A program made the position numbers and the translations under genes. Below, in pieces: positions 53,116-62,638 of a DNA stretch of 64,000 bases (positions within the stretch are counted from its first letter, which is position 1; each line of letters begins with the position of its first letter). A model generated the notes under the pieces. That model saw only the letters and a list, made by a program, of their open reading frames with translations, made no database searches and was not told the DNA's origin. Source of the stretch: Pedobacter indicus (lineage in GTDB: Bacteria > Bacteroidota > Bacteroidia > Sphingobacteriales > Sphingobacteriaceae); contig NZ_QRGB01000001.1 of NCBI RefSeq assembly GCF_003449035.1, positions 2,542,001 to 2,606,000 on the forward strand, written 5' to 3'.

Positions 53116-53408
53116 ATCAGCTGGATATTAAATTCTTCAAATAGCATCTTTTGAGGCTCCACCGTTCTCCTTTCTTCCTCCGAAAGGAGAACCAAAGCTG
53201 TTGCATTATGATCTAAACAGCTTTTTAATAGCTCATGAATAAATGTGGAGGCCTCAGGTGCAGGCAATTGGATATATTTCCCCATTTTAATTAGTAAAGC
53301 CGGCACCGGTCTGGAATCTGCAAAAATAATTTCTGCATCCGGATATTTCTTTGTTTGCTCCTGTGCTTTTGCACTGGTACCTTCGGTAATGATAACGGTC
53401 TTTTTCAA
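53112..53408 (-). CDS. Small protein resembling a pre-ATP-grasp domain
   Basis: A 98-residue cytoplasmic protein with a Rossmann-like alternation: KKTVIITEGTSAKAQEQTKK, DAEIIFADSRPVPALLI, NATALVLLSEEERRT and ending LFEEFNIQLI. This layout resembles the N-terminal domain of ATP-grasp ligases, but no ATP-grasp domain follows. It overlaps the HAD-like gene by four bases, suggesting coupled translation. It may be a stand-alone subunit or the shortened relic of a longer gene. Function unknown. Confidence 0.6.
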   Translation of the reverse strand: MKKTVIITEGTSAKAQEQTKKYPDAEIIFADSRPVPALLIKMGKYIQLPAPEASTFIHELLKSCLDHNATALVLLSEEERRTVEPQKMLFEEFNIQLI

Positions 53409-53416
53409 AAAGCTTT

Positions 53417-54076
53417 TTATATATTGTCTACTATTTCACCGTCTTTCATATGCACAATCCGATCTGAAATTCCGGCTAACTCTTCATTATGAGTTACGAT
53501 GACAAATGTTTGATTCAATTTATCGCGCAACTCTACAAAAATCTGATTTAGTGCCCGTGCATTATCTGAATCAAGGTTACCGGACGGCTCATCTGCTAAA
53601 ACAACCGCCGGGTTATTAATCAACGCTCTAGCTACTGCGACACGCTGTTGCTCCCCTCCAGATAGTTCGGCAGGCTTATGATCTGTTCTGTGTGAAAGGT
53701 TAAGTAGCTTCAAAAGCTCCCTAGCACGAGATTCACTATCTTTTTTTGATCTTTTCGCTATAAACGCAGGCATACAGACATTTTCCAAAGCAGTAAACTC
53801 AGGAAGCAAATGATGAAACTGAAAAATAAAACCGATATTCTTGTTTCGGAAGTCGCTCAGCTTTTTTGTTGACAGTTTACTTAATTCTGTTCCGTTTATC
53901 TCAACCGAACCTGAATCCGGAGAAGCTAACGAGCCTATGATATGAAGTAATGTGCTTTTCCCGGCTCCAGAGGCTCCCACAATACCCACAATTTCACCTG
54001 TATTTACCTCTAAGCTCACCCCCTTCAATATCTGGAGCTTGCCGTATGATTTATAGATACCTTTTGCACTTAACAT
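53417..54076 (-). CDS. LolD/MacB-type ABC transporter ATP-binding protein
   Basis: A 219-residue ABC ATPase. Walker A is GASGAGKST (about 34-42), the Q loop is [12 protein letters not shown], the signature is [15 protein letters not shown] (about 138-152), Walker B is [13 protein letters not shown] and the H loop is VIVTHNEEL. The overall length and the [18 protein letters not shown] segment are typical of LolD-like lipoprotein-release ATPases. No permease lies next to it, so its partner is encoded elsewhere. Lipoprotein release (lolD) is likely but not proved. Confidence 0.85.
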   Translation of the reverse strand: MLSAKGIYKSYGKLQILKGVSLEVNTGEIVGIVGASGAGKSTLLHIIGSLASPDSGSVEINGTELSKLSTKKLSDFRNKNIGFIFQFHHLLPEFTALENVCMPAFIAKRSKKDSESRARELLKLLNLSHRTDHKPAELSGGEQQRVAVARALINNPAVVLADEPSGNLDSDNARALNQIFVELRDKLNQTFVIVTHNEELAGISDRIVHMKDGEIVDNI

Positions 54077-54206
54077 GGAGCGAAGATAATACTAATTTAT
54101 AATTAGATAAAAATGCTTAATTCTTTTTAATATTCAAATAAATAGCAGCTATGTCGATTGATTAAGTGGATTAAAAGACTTACTTTTACTGCAAATTTTT
54201 TAAAGC

Positions 54207-55397
54207 ATGAATATTCACGAATACCAAGGTAAAGCAATTTTAAAAAGTTTCGGTGTACGTATACAAGAAGGAATTGTAGCCGAAACACCTGAACAAGCTG
54301 TAGAAGCAGCCAAGCAATTAAAAGAAGACTTTAACTCTGACTGGGTTGTAGTAAAGGCACAAATCCATGCAGGTGGACGAGGAAAAGGCGGTGGTGTAAA
54401 GTTGGCTAAGAATCTGGATGAAGTAAGAGAGAAATCTTCAGAAATCATCGGAATGCAACTGGTTACTCCACAAACTGGACCTGAAGGAAAAAAAGTTAAC
54501 AAGGTGTTAATTGCTCAAGATGTTTATTACCCAGGTGAGAGTGAAACCAAAGAGATTTACATGAGCGTACTTTTGGATCGTGCAAAAGGCCGTAATATAA
54601 TTATGTACTCTACCGAAGGTGGAATGGATATCGAAGAGGTTGCTGAAAAAACACCTGAACTAATCTTTAAAGAAGAGATTGATCCAAAGGTAGGACTACA
54701 GGGTTTTCAAGCAAGGCAAATCGCTTTCAATTTAGGTCTGGAAGGAGCGGCACATAAAGAAATGGTAAAATTTGTTGCTGCGCTTTATAAAGCATACGAT
54801 GCCACTGATTCATCTTTATTTGAAATTAACCCTGTATTAAAAACTTCCGATAACAAAATCCTAGCGGTTGACGCAAAGGTGAATTTAGATGAAAACGCAT
54901 TGTACCGCCATAAAGATTACTTAGAAATGCGCGACTTCGCAGAGGAAGACCCAACAGAAGTTGAAGCTGACAAGTCAAACCTTAATTACGTAAAGCTCGA
55001 CGGTAACGTAGGTTGTATGGTAAACGGTGCTGGTCTTGCTATGGCTACAATGGATATCATTAAACTAGCGGGTGGCGAACCAGCGAACTTTCTTGACGTA
55101 GGTGGGACAGCCAATGCAGAGACTGTTAAAGCGGGCTTTAATATCATCTTAAAAGACCCGAACGTAAAAGCAATTCTGATCAATATTTTTGGAGGGATAG
55201 TTCGTTGTGATCGTGTAGCACAGGGAGTTATCGATGCCTACAAAGACATGGGCAATATCCCCGTTCCTATTATCGTACGATTACAAGGCACCAATGCCGA
55301 AGAAGCAAAAAAATTGATAGACGAGTCTGGACTGGAGGTTTACTCAGCTATTCTTTTGAAAGAAGCTGCTGACTTGGTAACAAAAGTTCTTTCGTAA
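54207..55397 (+). CDS. sucC: Succinyl-CoA synthetase beta subunit
   Basis: A 396-residue ATP-grasp subunit of the TCA-cycle enzyme that makes ATP or GTP from succinyl-CoA. The N-terminus [16 protein letters not shown] and the motifs [52 protein letters not shown] and [13 protein letters not shown] are characteristic. No alpha subunit (sucD) lies nearby, so sucC is separated from its partner. A perfect terminator hairpin follows. Confidence 0.97.
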   Translation: MNIHEYQGKAILKSFGVRIQEGIVAETPEQAVEAAKQLKEDFNSDWVVVKAQIHAGGRGKGGGVKLAKNLDEVREKSSEIIGMQLVTPQTGPEGKKVNKVLIAQDVYYPGESETKEIYMSVLLDRAKGRNIIMYSTEGGMDIEEVAEKTPELIFKEEIDPKVGLQGFQARQIAFNLGLEGAAHKEMVKFVAALYKAYDATDSSLFEINPVLKTSDNKILAVDAKVNLDENALYRHKDYLEMRDFAEEDPTEVEADKSNLNYVKLDGNVGCMVNGAGLAMATMDIIKLAGGEPANFLDVGGTANAETVKAGFNIILKDPNVKAILINIFGGIVRCDRVAQGVIDAYKDMGNIPVPIIVRLQGTNAEEAKKLIDESGLEVYSAILLKEAADLVTKVLS

Positions 55398-55427
55398 AAC
55401 CAGCAAAATAGAAAAACGAATAATACG

Positions 55428-55459
55428 CAAATAAACCTCCGCTAATGGAGGTTTATTTG
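55428..55459 (+). terminator. sucC terminator hairpin
   Basis: CAAATAAACCTCC (55428-55440) pairs perfectly with GGAGGTTTATTTG (55447-55459) around a GCTAAT loop, 31 bases past the sucC stop. A short T-rich tract follows. The hairpin rules out the in-frame ATG at 55445 as the asnS start. Confidence 0.75.
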
Positions 55460-55489
55460 TTCTTAAGAGACAATAAAACAAATCAAATC

Positions 55490-56935
55490 ATGAAGCATAC
55501 AAGAATAAAGGATGTACTGGATTCTGATGACTTAGGGAAAGAGTTTACGGTAAAAGGCTGGGTGAAAACGTTTAGAAACGATCAATTTCTTGCTTTGAAC
55601 GATGGATCATGTCTCAGCAACCTTCAGATCGTTATCGGCATTGATAAGTTCGAAGAAAAAAAAATAAAAAAATTACATACTGGCGCCGCTGTTGCTGTCA
55701 CCGGTACTCTTACCGAATCATTGGGAAAAGGACAACGTGTTGAGCTGAAAGCGGAAAAGTTGGAGATATTGGGTGAAAGTGACCCGGATAAATTTCCTTT
55801 ACAACCTAAAAGACATAGTCTAGAGTTTTTACGGGAAATAGCACATTTACGGTTCCGTACAACCACCTTCAATGCAATCTTTAAAGTCCGAAATGCACTG
55901 GCATTTGCTATTCATCAGTTTTTCAATGACAAAGGTTTTGTCTATATCCACACGCCAATTATCACGGGTTCCGACGCTGAAGGTGCGGGTGAGATGTTTC
56001 AGGTTACAACACTTGATATAAATAACCCTGCACGTAATGATAAGGGAGAGGTTGACTACAAAGAAGATTTTTTCGGCAAGCCAACGAACTTAACTGTTTC
56101 CGGACAATTAGAAGGGGAATTAGCGGCAATGGCTTTGGGTAATATCTATACCTTCGGTCCTACTTTCAGAGCTGAAAACTCCAATACAACAAGGCATTTA
56201 GCCGAGTTTTGGATGATTGAACCAGAAATGGCTTTTTATGACAATAATGACAACATGGATCTCGCTGAAGAGCTCTTAAAATATGTCATAAAATATGCGC
56301 TGGAGAAATGCCCAGATGAAATTGAGTTTTTAAGAAATCGTCAAGTAGAAGAAGACAAGAAGAAACCTCAAAACGAGCGTTCGCCGATGGATTTAATTGA
56401 AAAATTAGAATTCTGCCTGACAAGCGATTTTGAACGAATTTCGTATTCAGAGGCTATTGAGATTCTTAAACGTTCTAAGCCAAATCAGAAAAAACAATTC
56501 AAATACCTGATTGACGAATGGGGAGTTGATCTTCAATCGGAACATGAGCGTTACCTAGTAGAAAAGCACTTTAAAAAACCGGTTATCCTTTCAGATTATC
56601 CTGCTGACATCAAAGCTTTTTATATGCGGCAAAATGAAGTTGATGAAGAAGGAAGAAGAACTGTTGCAGCCATGGATATTCTGTTCCCTGGTATCGGAGA
56701 AATCGTTGGCGGATCCCAACGGGAAGAACGTTATGATGTGTTAACCGATCGGATGGATGAGATGAACATTCCAAAGGAAGAAATGAAATGGTTTCTCGAT
56801 ACCAGACGCTTTGGAACAGCTCCACATGCAGGATTTGGTCTCGGCTTTGAACGTCTAGTTCTCTTTGTAACCGGTATGACCAATATACGTGACGTTATAC
56901 CATTCCCTCGTTTTCCAAAAAGCGCTGAGTTTTAA
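55490..56935 (+). CDS. asnS: Asparaginyl-tRNA synthetase
   Basis: A 481-residue class II tRNA synthetase that charges tRNA-Asn. It has an N-terminal OB-fold anticodon domain ([21 protein letters not shown]), motif 2 ([21 protein letters not shown]) and motif 3 ([16 protein letters not shown] followed by DVIPFPR). The start at 55490 ([12 protein letters not shown]) is the usual N-terminus; the frame opens earlier at 55445 inside the sucC terminator. An insertion of about 90 residues in the catalytic domain (about 265-360) is usual for the group. A 17-bp terminator hairpin follows. Confidence 0.95.
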   Translation: MKHTRIKDVLDSDDLGKEFTVKGWVKTFRNDQFLALNDGSCLSNLQIVIGIDKFEEKKIKKLHTGAAVAVTGTLTESLGKGQRVELKAEKLEILGESDPDKFPLQPKRHSLEFLREIAHLRFRTTTFNAIFKVRNALAFAIHQFFNDKGFVYIHTPIITGSDAEGAGEMFQVTTLDINNPARNDKGEVDYKEDFFGKPTNLTVSGQLEGELAAMALGNIYTFGPTFRAENSNTTRHLAEFWMIEPEMAFYDNNDNMDLAEELLKYVIKYALEKCPDEIEFLRNRQVEEDKKKPQNERSPMDLIEKLEFCLTSDFERISYSEAIEILKRSKPNQKKQFKYLIDEWGVDLQSEHERYLVEKHFKKPVILSDYPADIKAFYMRQNEVDEEGRRTVAAMDILFPGIGEIVGGSQREERYDVLTDRMDEMNIPKEEMKWFLDTRRFGTAPHAGFGLGFERLVLFVTGMTNIRDVIPFPRFPKSAEF

Positions 56936-56973
56936 TAACAGATCATAAATAATAGATCGCGCTAACACTCTCA

Positions 56974-57020
56974 TTAAAATGAGCTAATGGATGGATCAGG
57001 AAACCATTAGCTCATTTTAA
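56974..57020 (+). terminator. asnS terminator hairpin
   Basis: A perfect 17-bp inverted repeat, TTAAAATGAGCTAATGG (56974-56990) and its complement at 57004-57020, with a 13-base loop and AT-rich ends that give U tracts in both directions. Confidence 0.75.
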
Positions 57021-57053
57021 TTGTTAATGAAGAAACACTCAACAGCTACTAAA

Positions 57054-57674
57054 ATGTTTATAAAAATCTATGAAGAAAACCCTAACCCTAAAAGTATCGA
57101 CCAAATAGTCGATATCCTAAGGAAAGGTGGCGTCATCATCTACCCAACCGATACTATTTATGGTATCGGTTGCGACATAACAAATCAAAAAGCAATCGAA
57201 CGTGTCTGCCGGATTCGCGGATTAAACAAAAATAAAGCAAACCTCTCTTTCATTTGCAATGACCTCACATCAATTTCGCAGTATACCAAACCTTTGGATA
57301 ATGCAACATTTAGATTGTTAAAACGATCATTACCAGGACCATTTACATTTATTTTCAATGCTAGCAGCCAGGTACCTAAACTTTTAAGTTCGAAAAAGAA
57401 GACTGTCGGTATCCGTGTCCCCGACAATAACATTTCCCGTGAAATTGTAAAGCAACTCGGTAACCCCATCGTATCCACATCAATTCACGATGAAGATGAA
57501 GTTATCGAATACTCAACAGATCCTGAATTAATTTACGAAAAATACGGATCAATCGTAGACGCCGTCATAGATGGCGGTTACGGAAAGAATATCCCCTCAA
57601 CAGTTGTAGACTGTACAACCGGCGATTTCGAGGTCATAAGACAAGGAGAGGGCGATCTGACAATGTACATTTAA
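57054..57674 (+). CDS. Sua5/YciO/YrdC-family protein
   Basis: A 206-residue YrdC-domain protein. The chosen start (MFIKIYEENPNPKSIDQI) matches the usual N-terminus; open-frame starts at 57021 (TTG) and 57027 lie at the end of the asnS terminator. The core includes GGVIIYPTDTIYGIGCDI, RIRGLNKNKANLSFI, LPGPFTFIF and VGIRVPDN. The family makes threonylcarbamoyl-adenylate for the t6A tRNA modification, or belongs to the related YciO group. The lack of the C-terminal Sua5 domain fits a TsaC/YciO-type protein. It is convergent with trpA. Confidence 0.87.
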   Translation: MFIKIYEENPNPKSIDQIVDILRKGGVIIYPTDTIYGIGCDITNQKAIERVCRIRGLNKNKANLSFICNDLTSISQYTKPLDNATFRLLKRSLPGPFTFIFNASSQVPKLLSSKKKTVGIRVPDNNISREIVKQLGNPIVSTSIHDEDEVIEYSTDPELIYEKYGSIVDAVIDGGYGKNIPSTVVDCTTGDFEVIRQGEGDLTMYI

Positions 57675-57722
57675 TGCCAATGCTCACCCATTTAATGTCG
57701 ACGCTCATCGCTCATTCTGCAC

Positions 57723-58493
57723 TTATGCTTTTAACTTTTCGATAAAAGGAGAGATTTTATCCAAATAGTCGTCTGTTTCCAATTGCTTGACGAATGCGGT
57801 ACCAACGATAGCACCATCAGCAACCTCAGCTGCCTGTCTAAAACTTTCGCTATTTGATATTCCGAAGCCAATAACAAATGGATTCTTTAAATTCAACTGC
57901 TTAATCCGATTAAAATAAGCCAATCTATCTTCTGATATATCAAGATTTTTGCCAGTTGTAGATGATGAAGAGAGCAAATAAATAAACCCGGTACTAAGTT
58001 CATCTATTTTACGAATTCGCTCATCACTGGTTTGTGGAGTTACTAAAAATATATTGCTTAATCCGTTTTGTGCAAATACGTCCTGGTACAATTCTTCATA
58101 TTCATACATAGGTAAGTCAGGAATAATAACTCCATCGACACCCACTCTCGCACAGGACTCACAAAATCGCTCAACCCCATATTGGATTACAGGATTTACG
58201 TAACCCATCAAGAATACGGGAATAGTAACCCGTTTTCTTAAATCAGCTAACTGTTCAAACAAGACATCCAATGTCATTCCATTCCTCAGTGCCACCTGAG
58301 AAGCATGTTGGATAACCGGACCATCGGCTAGCGGATCAGAATAAGGGAAACCGATCTCCAAAAAGTCAACACCCGAATTTTCCAAGCGCTCTGCAATTTC
58401 AAGCGTACTGTCCAACTTCGGATACCCAGCTGTATAATAGATAGATAGACGATTTTTATCTTCTGTATTAAATAGTTCTTTTATTCTATTCAT
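57723..58493 (-). CDS. trpA: Tryptophan synthase alpha chain
   Basis: A 256-residue TIM-barrel subunit that cleaves indole-3-glycerol phosphate to indole. FLEIGFPYSDPLADGPVIQ carries the catalytic Glu and Asp, and PVFLMGYVNPV, GVIIPDLP and GFIYLLSSSSTTG are family landmarks. The phosphate site is VIGFGISNSES. It is the last gene of the partial trp operon, 33 bases after trpB. Confidence 0.97.
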   Translation of the reverse strand: MNRIKELFNTEDKNRLSIYYTAGYPKLDSTLEIAERLENSGVDFLEIGFPYSDPLADGPVIQHASQVALRNGMTLDVLFEQLADLRKRVTIPVFLMGYVNPVIQYGVERFCESCARVGVDGVIIPDLPMYEYEELYQDVFAQNGLSNIFLVTPQTSDERIRKIDELSTGFIYLLSSSSTTGKNLDISEDRLAYFNRIKQLNLKNPFVIGFGISNSESFRQAAEVADGAIVGTAFVKQLETDDYLDKISPFIEKLKA

Positions 58494-58526
58494 TTTATGA
58501 ATCTTAAGTTAAACGCAACCAACATA

Positions 58527-59708
58527 TTAAAGCGAAAAATACTTCATATAATTATCAAGGTCTTTATCTCCCCGGCCAGATAAACACACGATTATATGAT
58601 CGTCTTTTTGAAACCTCATTTTCTCCAATTGTGCCAATGCATGTGCGCTCTCAATTGCCGGGATAATCCCTTCCAGCTGAGTCAAAAGTAAGCCTGCTTG
58701 CATTGCTTCATCATCGGTGATACTTACATATTCTACGCGTCCGGTCTCATGTAAGTAAGCGTGTTGAGGTCCAATTCCCGGATAATCCAACCCGGCAGAA
58801 ATTGAATAAGGCTCGATAACCTGACCATCTTCCGTCTGCATCAAAATCGTCCGGCTACCATGGAGCACCCCCTCCTTCCCTAGTACAGAAGTTGCTGCAG
58901 ATTGCCCGCTATGTACACCTTTTCCTGCCGCTTCAGCTGCGATGAGTTTTACACCTTCATCATCCAGAAAATGATAGAACATACCAATTGCATTACTCCC
59001 ACCTCCTACGCATGCCATCACATAATCAGGAAGTTTTCCTGTTCTATCCATAATCTGTTGCTTTGCTTCCGATGAGATGATCGACTGAAAGCGAGCAACC
59101 ATATCAGGGTAAGGATGTGGTCCTACGACAGAACCTATGATGTAGTGCGTATCTACCGGATTATTAATCCAGTCACGGAGAGCCTCATTGGTCGCATCTT
59201 TCAGAGTCTTACTTCCAGATTCTGCGGCAATGACTTTCGCTCCCATCATCTTCATTCTCGCCACATTGGGTGCTTGACGCTCAATATCTACCGCGCCCAT
59301 ATATACCACACATTCCAGACCCTTTAAAGCACAGACTGTCGCTGTTGCAACCCCGTGTTGGCCGGCACCCGTTTCAGCGATAATTCGCTTTTTACCTAAA
59401 TGCTCAGCCAATAATATTTGCCCAATCGTGTTATTAATCTTATGTGCACCAGTATGGTTCAGATCCTCTCTTTTTAAATATATATTGGCTTGATACCGCT
59501 CTGACAAACGCTCCGCTAAATAAAGTGGTGAGGGCCGGCCAACATAATCATGGAGCAGCTTATCGAAATCACGCCTAAAGTTTTCACTCTCCATAATCTT
59601 AATATACTCCTGCCTAAGTTCTTCCACATTCGGATACAACATCTCAGGAATATAGGCTCCTCCAAACTTACCATAGTAGCCTTTATCATTAACTTGGTAT
59701 TTACTCAT
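58527..59708 (-). CDS. trpB: Tryptophan synthase beta chain
   Basis: A 393-residue PLP enzyme that joins indole and serine. [17 protein letters not shown] contains the PLP lysine, [15 protein letters not shown] follows, and the phosphate-binding loop is [15 protein letters not shown]. The N-terminus [16 protein letters not shown] is that of the classical TrpB1 group, consistent with a partner TrpA encoded next. It lies between trpF and trpA. Confidence 0.97.
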   Translation of the reverse strand: MSKYQVNDKGYYGKFGGAYIPEMLYPNVEELRQEYIKIMESENFRRDFDKLLHDYVGRPSPLYLAERLSERYQANIYLKREDLNHTGAHKINNTIGQILLAEHLGKKRIIAETGAGQHGVATATVCALKGLECVVYMGAVDIERQAPNVARMKMMGAKVIAAESGSKTLKDATNEALRDWINNPVDTHYIIGSVVGPHPYPDMVARFQSIISSEAKQQIMDRTGKLPDYVMACVGGGSNAIGMFYHFLDDEGVKLIAAEAAGKGVHSGQSAATSVLGKEGVLHGSRTILMQTEDGQVIEPYSISAGLDYPGIGPQHAYLHETGRVEYVSITDDEAMQAGLLLTQLEGIIPAIESAHALAQLEKMRFQKDDHIIVCLSGRGDKDLDNYMKYFSL

Positions 59709-59725
59709 TATCTTTGTTTTTAATT

Positions 59726-60337
59726 CTATTTTAAAACTGACTTCAGTAAAGTAATGTCCTTTACACCGGGCTCTACTTCGAACCGGGAATTGATATCAAT
59801 ACAATAAAGCCTTCTATCTTCTAACGCTTTTGCACCATACAATGTATCCTTGTCGATTCCTCCGCTCAGAAAATAAGGCGTTTCTTCCTTATAGTTCCCT
59901 AAAACACCCCAATCAAACCGCTTTCCCGAGCCACCATATGAGATCGTTTTCGTATCAAAAAGAAAATAATCCACTACTTGCGTATAGCTCTTCAATTGAT
60001 CGAAATCAAAACCTTGGTCCACACCAAAAGCCTTTATTAATTCCACGTTCTTTTCGCGAACACGTTGGCAAAACTCCGGGCTTTCATTCCCATGCAATTG
60101 CACAGCATCGAATTGATAACGCCTGAGCACGTCGTCAATCGCTTGCTCTGTGGCATCAACAAATACAGCAACCTTCTTAATCTGTTTTAAATCATTCAGA
60201 AAGTCGAGATTACGATCCCCTATATAGCGCTTCGATTTTGGATAAAAGATAAAGCCCATATAATCGGGGCCTAAAGCTGCAACATCCAACACATTAGCTT
60301 GCTCTCGTAGACCGCAAACTTTCGTTTTTACATTCAT
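59726..60337 (-). CDS. trpF: Phosphoribosylanthranilate isomerase
   Basis: A 203-residue TIM-barrel isomerase. The N-terminal [14 protein letters not shown] has the catalytic Cys, [12 protein letters not shown] and [15 protein letters not shown] are family motifs, and FDTK supplies the catalytic Asp, with SGGIDKDT near the phosphate site. Its start overlaps the trpD stop by four bases, and trpB follows 17 bases after its own stop. trpC, which normally lies before trpF, is absent. Confidence 0.95.
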   Translation of the reverse strand: MNVKTKVCGLREQANVLDVAALGPDYMGFIFYPKSKRYIGDRNLDFLNDLKQIKKVAVFVDATEQAIDDVLRRYQFDAVQLHGNESPEFCQRVREKNVELIKAFGVDQGFDFDQLKSYTQVVDYFLFDTKTISYGGSGKRFDWGVLGNYKEETPYFLSGGIDKDTLYGAKALEDRRLYCIDINSRFEVEPGVKDITLLKSVLK

Positions 60338-61323
60338 TGTTTTAATAGCGCTTTAAATTTGTTAAGTGCATGCCCCCCTAACAAGGACTCTTCTGCTTTA
60401 TAGTAACAATCGCCAAAAGACGCTTGCTGATCAATCGTATTAATAGCAATTGCCGCATTCACTAACACCACGTTGTTCTGAATATCATTCCCTTCCCCGC
60501 TTAAAATCTTTTTAAATATTTTTGCAGCCTCTTCAACAGTTTCTCCACCACGAATTTCTTTTGGATCAATTACTTCAAAACCTAGTTCTTTTACTTTAAC
60601 TATTTGTTCAGCCTGGTGGGTAATAATCTTATAGTCTCCAGTTAACGACACCTCATCATATCCATCCAAAGCGTGAATAATACTAAATTGCTTATCCGTC
60701 TTCTGATATATATAACCATATAAACGCGCCAGCTCCAAACTAAATACACCTACCGATTGGTACACCGGATTTGCCGGGTTAATCATCGGCCCCAACATGT
60801 TAAAGAAAGTTTTAACGCCAAGCTCCTTCCGGATCGGAGCAACACTCTTCATCGCCGGGTGAAAAAGCGGCGCATGGAGAAAACATATATTCGCTTCGTC
60901 CAATGATCTTGAAATCTCATCCTGATCGTTAGAAAACTGGTAGCCCAAGTACTCCATGACATTCGAGGAACCACAACCAGATGACACGCCATAATTACCA
61001 TGTTTCGCTACTTTATGTCCGGAACCGGCTACGATAAACGACGCTAAAGTGGAAATATTAAACGTATTTTTTCCGTCGCCCCCAGTACCGCATAAGTCGA
61101 TTAATTGATAACCGTTGTAGTCGCGCTTTAAACTCAGGTCATACATGGAGTCCCTAAAGCCCGCCAACTCCTCTTCACGAATCGAACGCATACTGTATGC
61201 AGTCATAAAAGCCGCTATTTGTGAAAGATTATACTTTCCGGTAGCAATATTAGTTAAGATTTCATGGGCTTCCTTCCGACTAAAGCTGCGATGCTCAAAT
61301 AGGTGATTTAAAATTTTTTTCAT
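60334..61323 (-). CDS. trpD: Anthranilate phosphoribosyltransferase
   Basis: A 329-residue enzyme joining anthranilate and PRPP. The PRPP motif is LCGTGGDGKNTFNIST (about 79-94), followed by KHGNYGVSSGCGSSNVMEYLG and FFNMLGPMINPANP. It is the first structural gene behind the leader peptide and terminator. trpE and trpG, which normally precede it, are not in the window. Its ATG lies only 9 bases after the attenuator T tract, so read-through of the terminator directly sets its expression. Confidence 0.97.
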   Translation of the reverse strand: MKKILNHLFEHRSFSRKEAHEILTNIATGKYNLSQIAAFMTAYSMRSIREEELAGFRDSMYDLSLKRDYNGYQLIDLCGTGGDGKNTFNISTLASFIVAGSGHKVAKHGNYGVSSGCGSSNVMEYLGYQFSNDQDEISRSLDEANICFLHAPLFHPAMKSVAPIRKELGVKTFFNMLGPMINPANPVYQSVGVFSLELARLYGYIYQKTDKQFSIIHALDGYDEVSLTGDYKIITHQAEQIVKVKELGFEVIDPKEIRGGETVEEAAKIFKKILSGEGNDIQNNVVLVNAAIAINTIDQQASFGDCYYKAEESLLGGHALNKFKALLKQ

Positions 61324-61331
61324 TTTCGTTC

Positions 61332-61361
61332 AAAAAAAAAGCTTGTCGTTTATCGACAAGC
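61332..61361 (-). terminator. trp attenuator terminator
   Basis: On the minus strand, GCTTGTCG-ATAAA-CGACAAGC (61361-61341) forms a perfect 8-bp stem with a five-base loop, followed by nine T residues (61340-61332). It lies between the Trp-rich leader peptide and trpD, the position of an attenuator. Confidence 0.88.
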
Positions 61362-61410
61362 CTCTGTTCCTTATTATAAAATATTAATGTATAGAAGTCA
61401 TGTCACAAGG

Positions 61411-61458
61411 TTATCCTTTGTGCCACCACCAGTTAATATTTACGTTATTATTATTCAT
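61411..61458 (-). CDS. trpL: trp leader peptide with three consecutive Trp
   Basis: A 15-residue reading frame on the minus strand, MNNNNVNINWWWHKG, ends 50 bases before the terminator stem. Three adjacent TGG codons are what ribosome-stalling control by tryptophan requires. Just after them CACAAAGG and CCTTGTG can pair across the stop codon as a 1:2 (pause) hairpin. When tryptophan is scarce a ribosome stalled at the Trp codons would disrupt this hairpin and favour read-through into trpD. An exact antiterminator pairing was not worked out. Confidence 0.88.
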   Translation of the reverse strand: MNNNNVNINWWWHKG

Positions 61459-61473
61459 TCTCTGTTATGAAGC

Positions 61474-61505
61474 CAAATATGAATAATAATTTTGAAACAT
61501 GCAAA
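61474..61505 (-). promoter_or_regulatory. Putative trp operon promoter
   Basis: On the minus strand TTTG (61505-61502) and CATATTTG (61481-61474, one mismatch to TAnnTTTG) are separated by 20 bases, the usual Bacteroidota spacing. The -7 box lies about 15 bases before the leader peptide ATG. Confidence 0.55.
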
Positions 61506-61525
61506 CATTTATAAAAATGCCTCTA

Positions 61526-61855
61526 TTATTCCGTTATCGCCGTATCAATTGCATCCAAAGAATCCATTGTTGCACTATCAACGGGTGTATCGTCTAACAC
61601 AGTTGCATTATTTTCTACAGAGCGGATACCTCTCGTTTTTCTCGCTGCATTTTCGGCAACAATCCGATCCACCTCATTTTCAAACTGACCACTAAATGTT
61701 GCTACCCCATCTTCGACAACAACATCCACCCCTGCTGGCAAGCTTTCCTCAATCGCCTGTTGTGCCTTCACATCCGTTTTATTAGGAGAAGAACAAGCAA
61801 AAATCAATAGACTCACCATCATTAATACCGGAAAAAAGAAATTGAACTTTTTCAT
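61526..61855 (-). CDS. BON-domain lipoprotein
   Basis: A 109-residue lipoprotein with lipobox LLIFACSSP (Cys21). The mature part is one BON domain (DVKAQQAIEESLPAGVDVVVEDGVATFSGQFENEVDRIVAE and IRSVENNATV), a phospholipid-binding fold often found in osmotic-shock proteins. The C-terminal tail is acidic. It lies just upstream of the trp promoter on the same strand and is probably monocistronic. Confidence 0.85.
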   Translation of the reverse strand: MKKFNFFFPVLMMVSLLIFACSSPNKTDVKAQQAIEESLPAGVDVVVEDGVATFSGQFENEVDRIVAENAARKTRGIRSVENNATVLDDTPVDSATMDSLDAIDTAITE

Positions 61856-62029
61856 AATACTTGAATTTTAGGTTTTAAGGCTATGTAGGTTTTTGATTTG
61901 AATATAGTAAAAAAGTTCCTAAGTAACAAGCTTTTAGTCAGAATAAAGACAAAAAGTATCACTAATATGAAAGATAATTTTGATTATCACCTCAAAATTG
62001 GATAGATTTATATTCTAATCATCATAACT

Positions 62030-62638
62030 ATGATTGCTGTTTTGACGGGTGACATCGTAAATTCATCCAAAATTGATATTAATGAATGGCTACCTCTGCT
62101 AAAAAAAAGTCTTTCACAATTTGGCGAAACGCCTGCCGATTGGGATATTTATCGTGGGGACAGTTTTCAACTAAAAATAAACAAACCTGAAGGAGCCCTT
62201 CAAGTCGCTCTAGCTATCAAAGCATCTATTAAAACAATTAAAGATCTTGATATTAGAATATCGATCGGGTTTGGCGATATTAACCACTCCGCAAAGCGCG
62301 TCACGGAATCCAACGGCAGTGCATTTATCTATTCGGGAGAAAAGTTTGAAACCTTAAAAAAGGACAAGATAAACCTGGCAGTCAAAAGTGATAGGCAAGA
62401 TTTCGATTCCGATATCAACATGTTCCTGCGCTTGGCTCTGCTTATCATGGATCACTGGACTGAAAATTCAGCCGAAATCGTCAGCTTAGCTCTCAAATAT
62501 CCAGAAAAATCACAAGCGGAGTTGGGTGAGTTGATCGGTATTAAACAGAACACCGTCAGTACGCGACTTAAGCGATCGGCTTTTGAAGAAATACTCGCAA
62601 TGGACGCTTTATTTCGCGATAAACTAAAGAGACTGTAA
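62030..62638 (+). CDS. SatD-family protein
   Basis: A 202-residue cytoplasmic protein. The N-terminus AVLTGDIVNSSKID and YRGDSFQLKI, followed by IRISIGFGDI and SGEKFETLKKDKINLAV, fit the SatD family, a cyclase-like fold. A C-terminal helix-turn-helix segment (KSQAELGELIGIKQNTVSTRLKRS, about 163-186) suggests DNA binding. Its stop overlaps the next gene's start by one base. SatD was first linked to acid tolerance and secretion in streptococci; the biochemical role is not known. Confidence 0.82.
   Translation: MIAVLTGDIVNSSKIDINEWLPLLKKSLSQFGETPADWDIYRGDSFQLKINKPEGALQVALAIKASIKTIKDLDIRISIGFGDINHSAKRVTESNGSAFIYSGEKFETLKKDKINLAVKSDRQDFDSDINMFLRLALLIMDHWTENSAEIVSLALKYPEKSQAELGELIGIKQNTVSTRLKRSAFEEILAMDALFRDKLKRL

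Noticed and set aside
55445-55489. Earlier asnS start giving [10 protein letters not shown]
   Set aside because: It lies in the sucC terminator hairpin and adds residues not seen in other AsnRS proteins.
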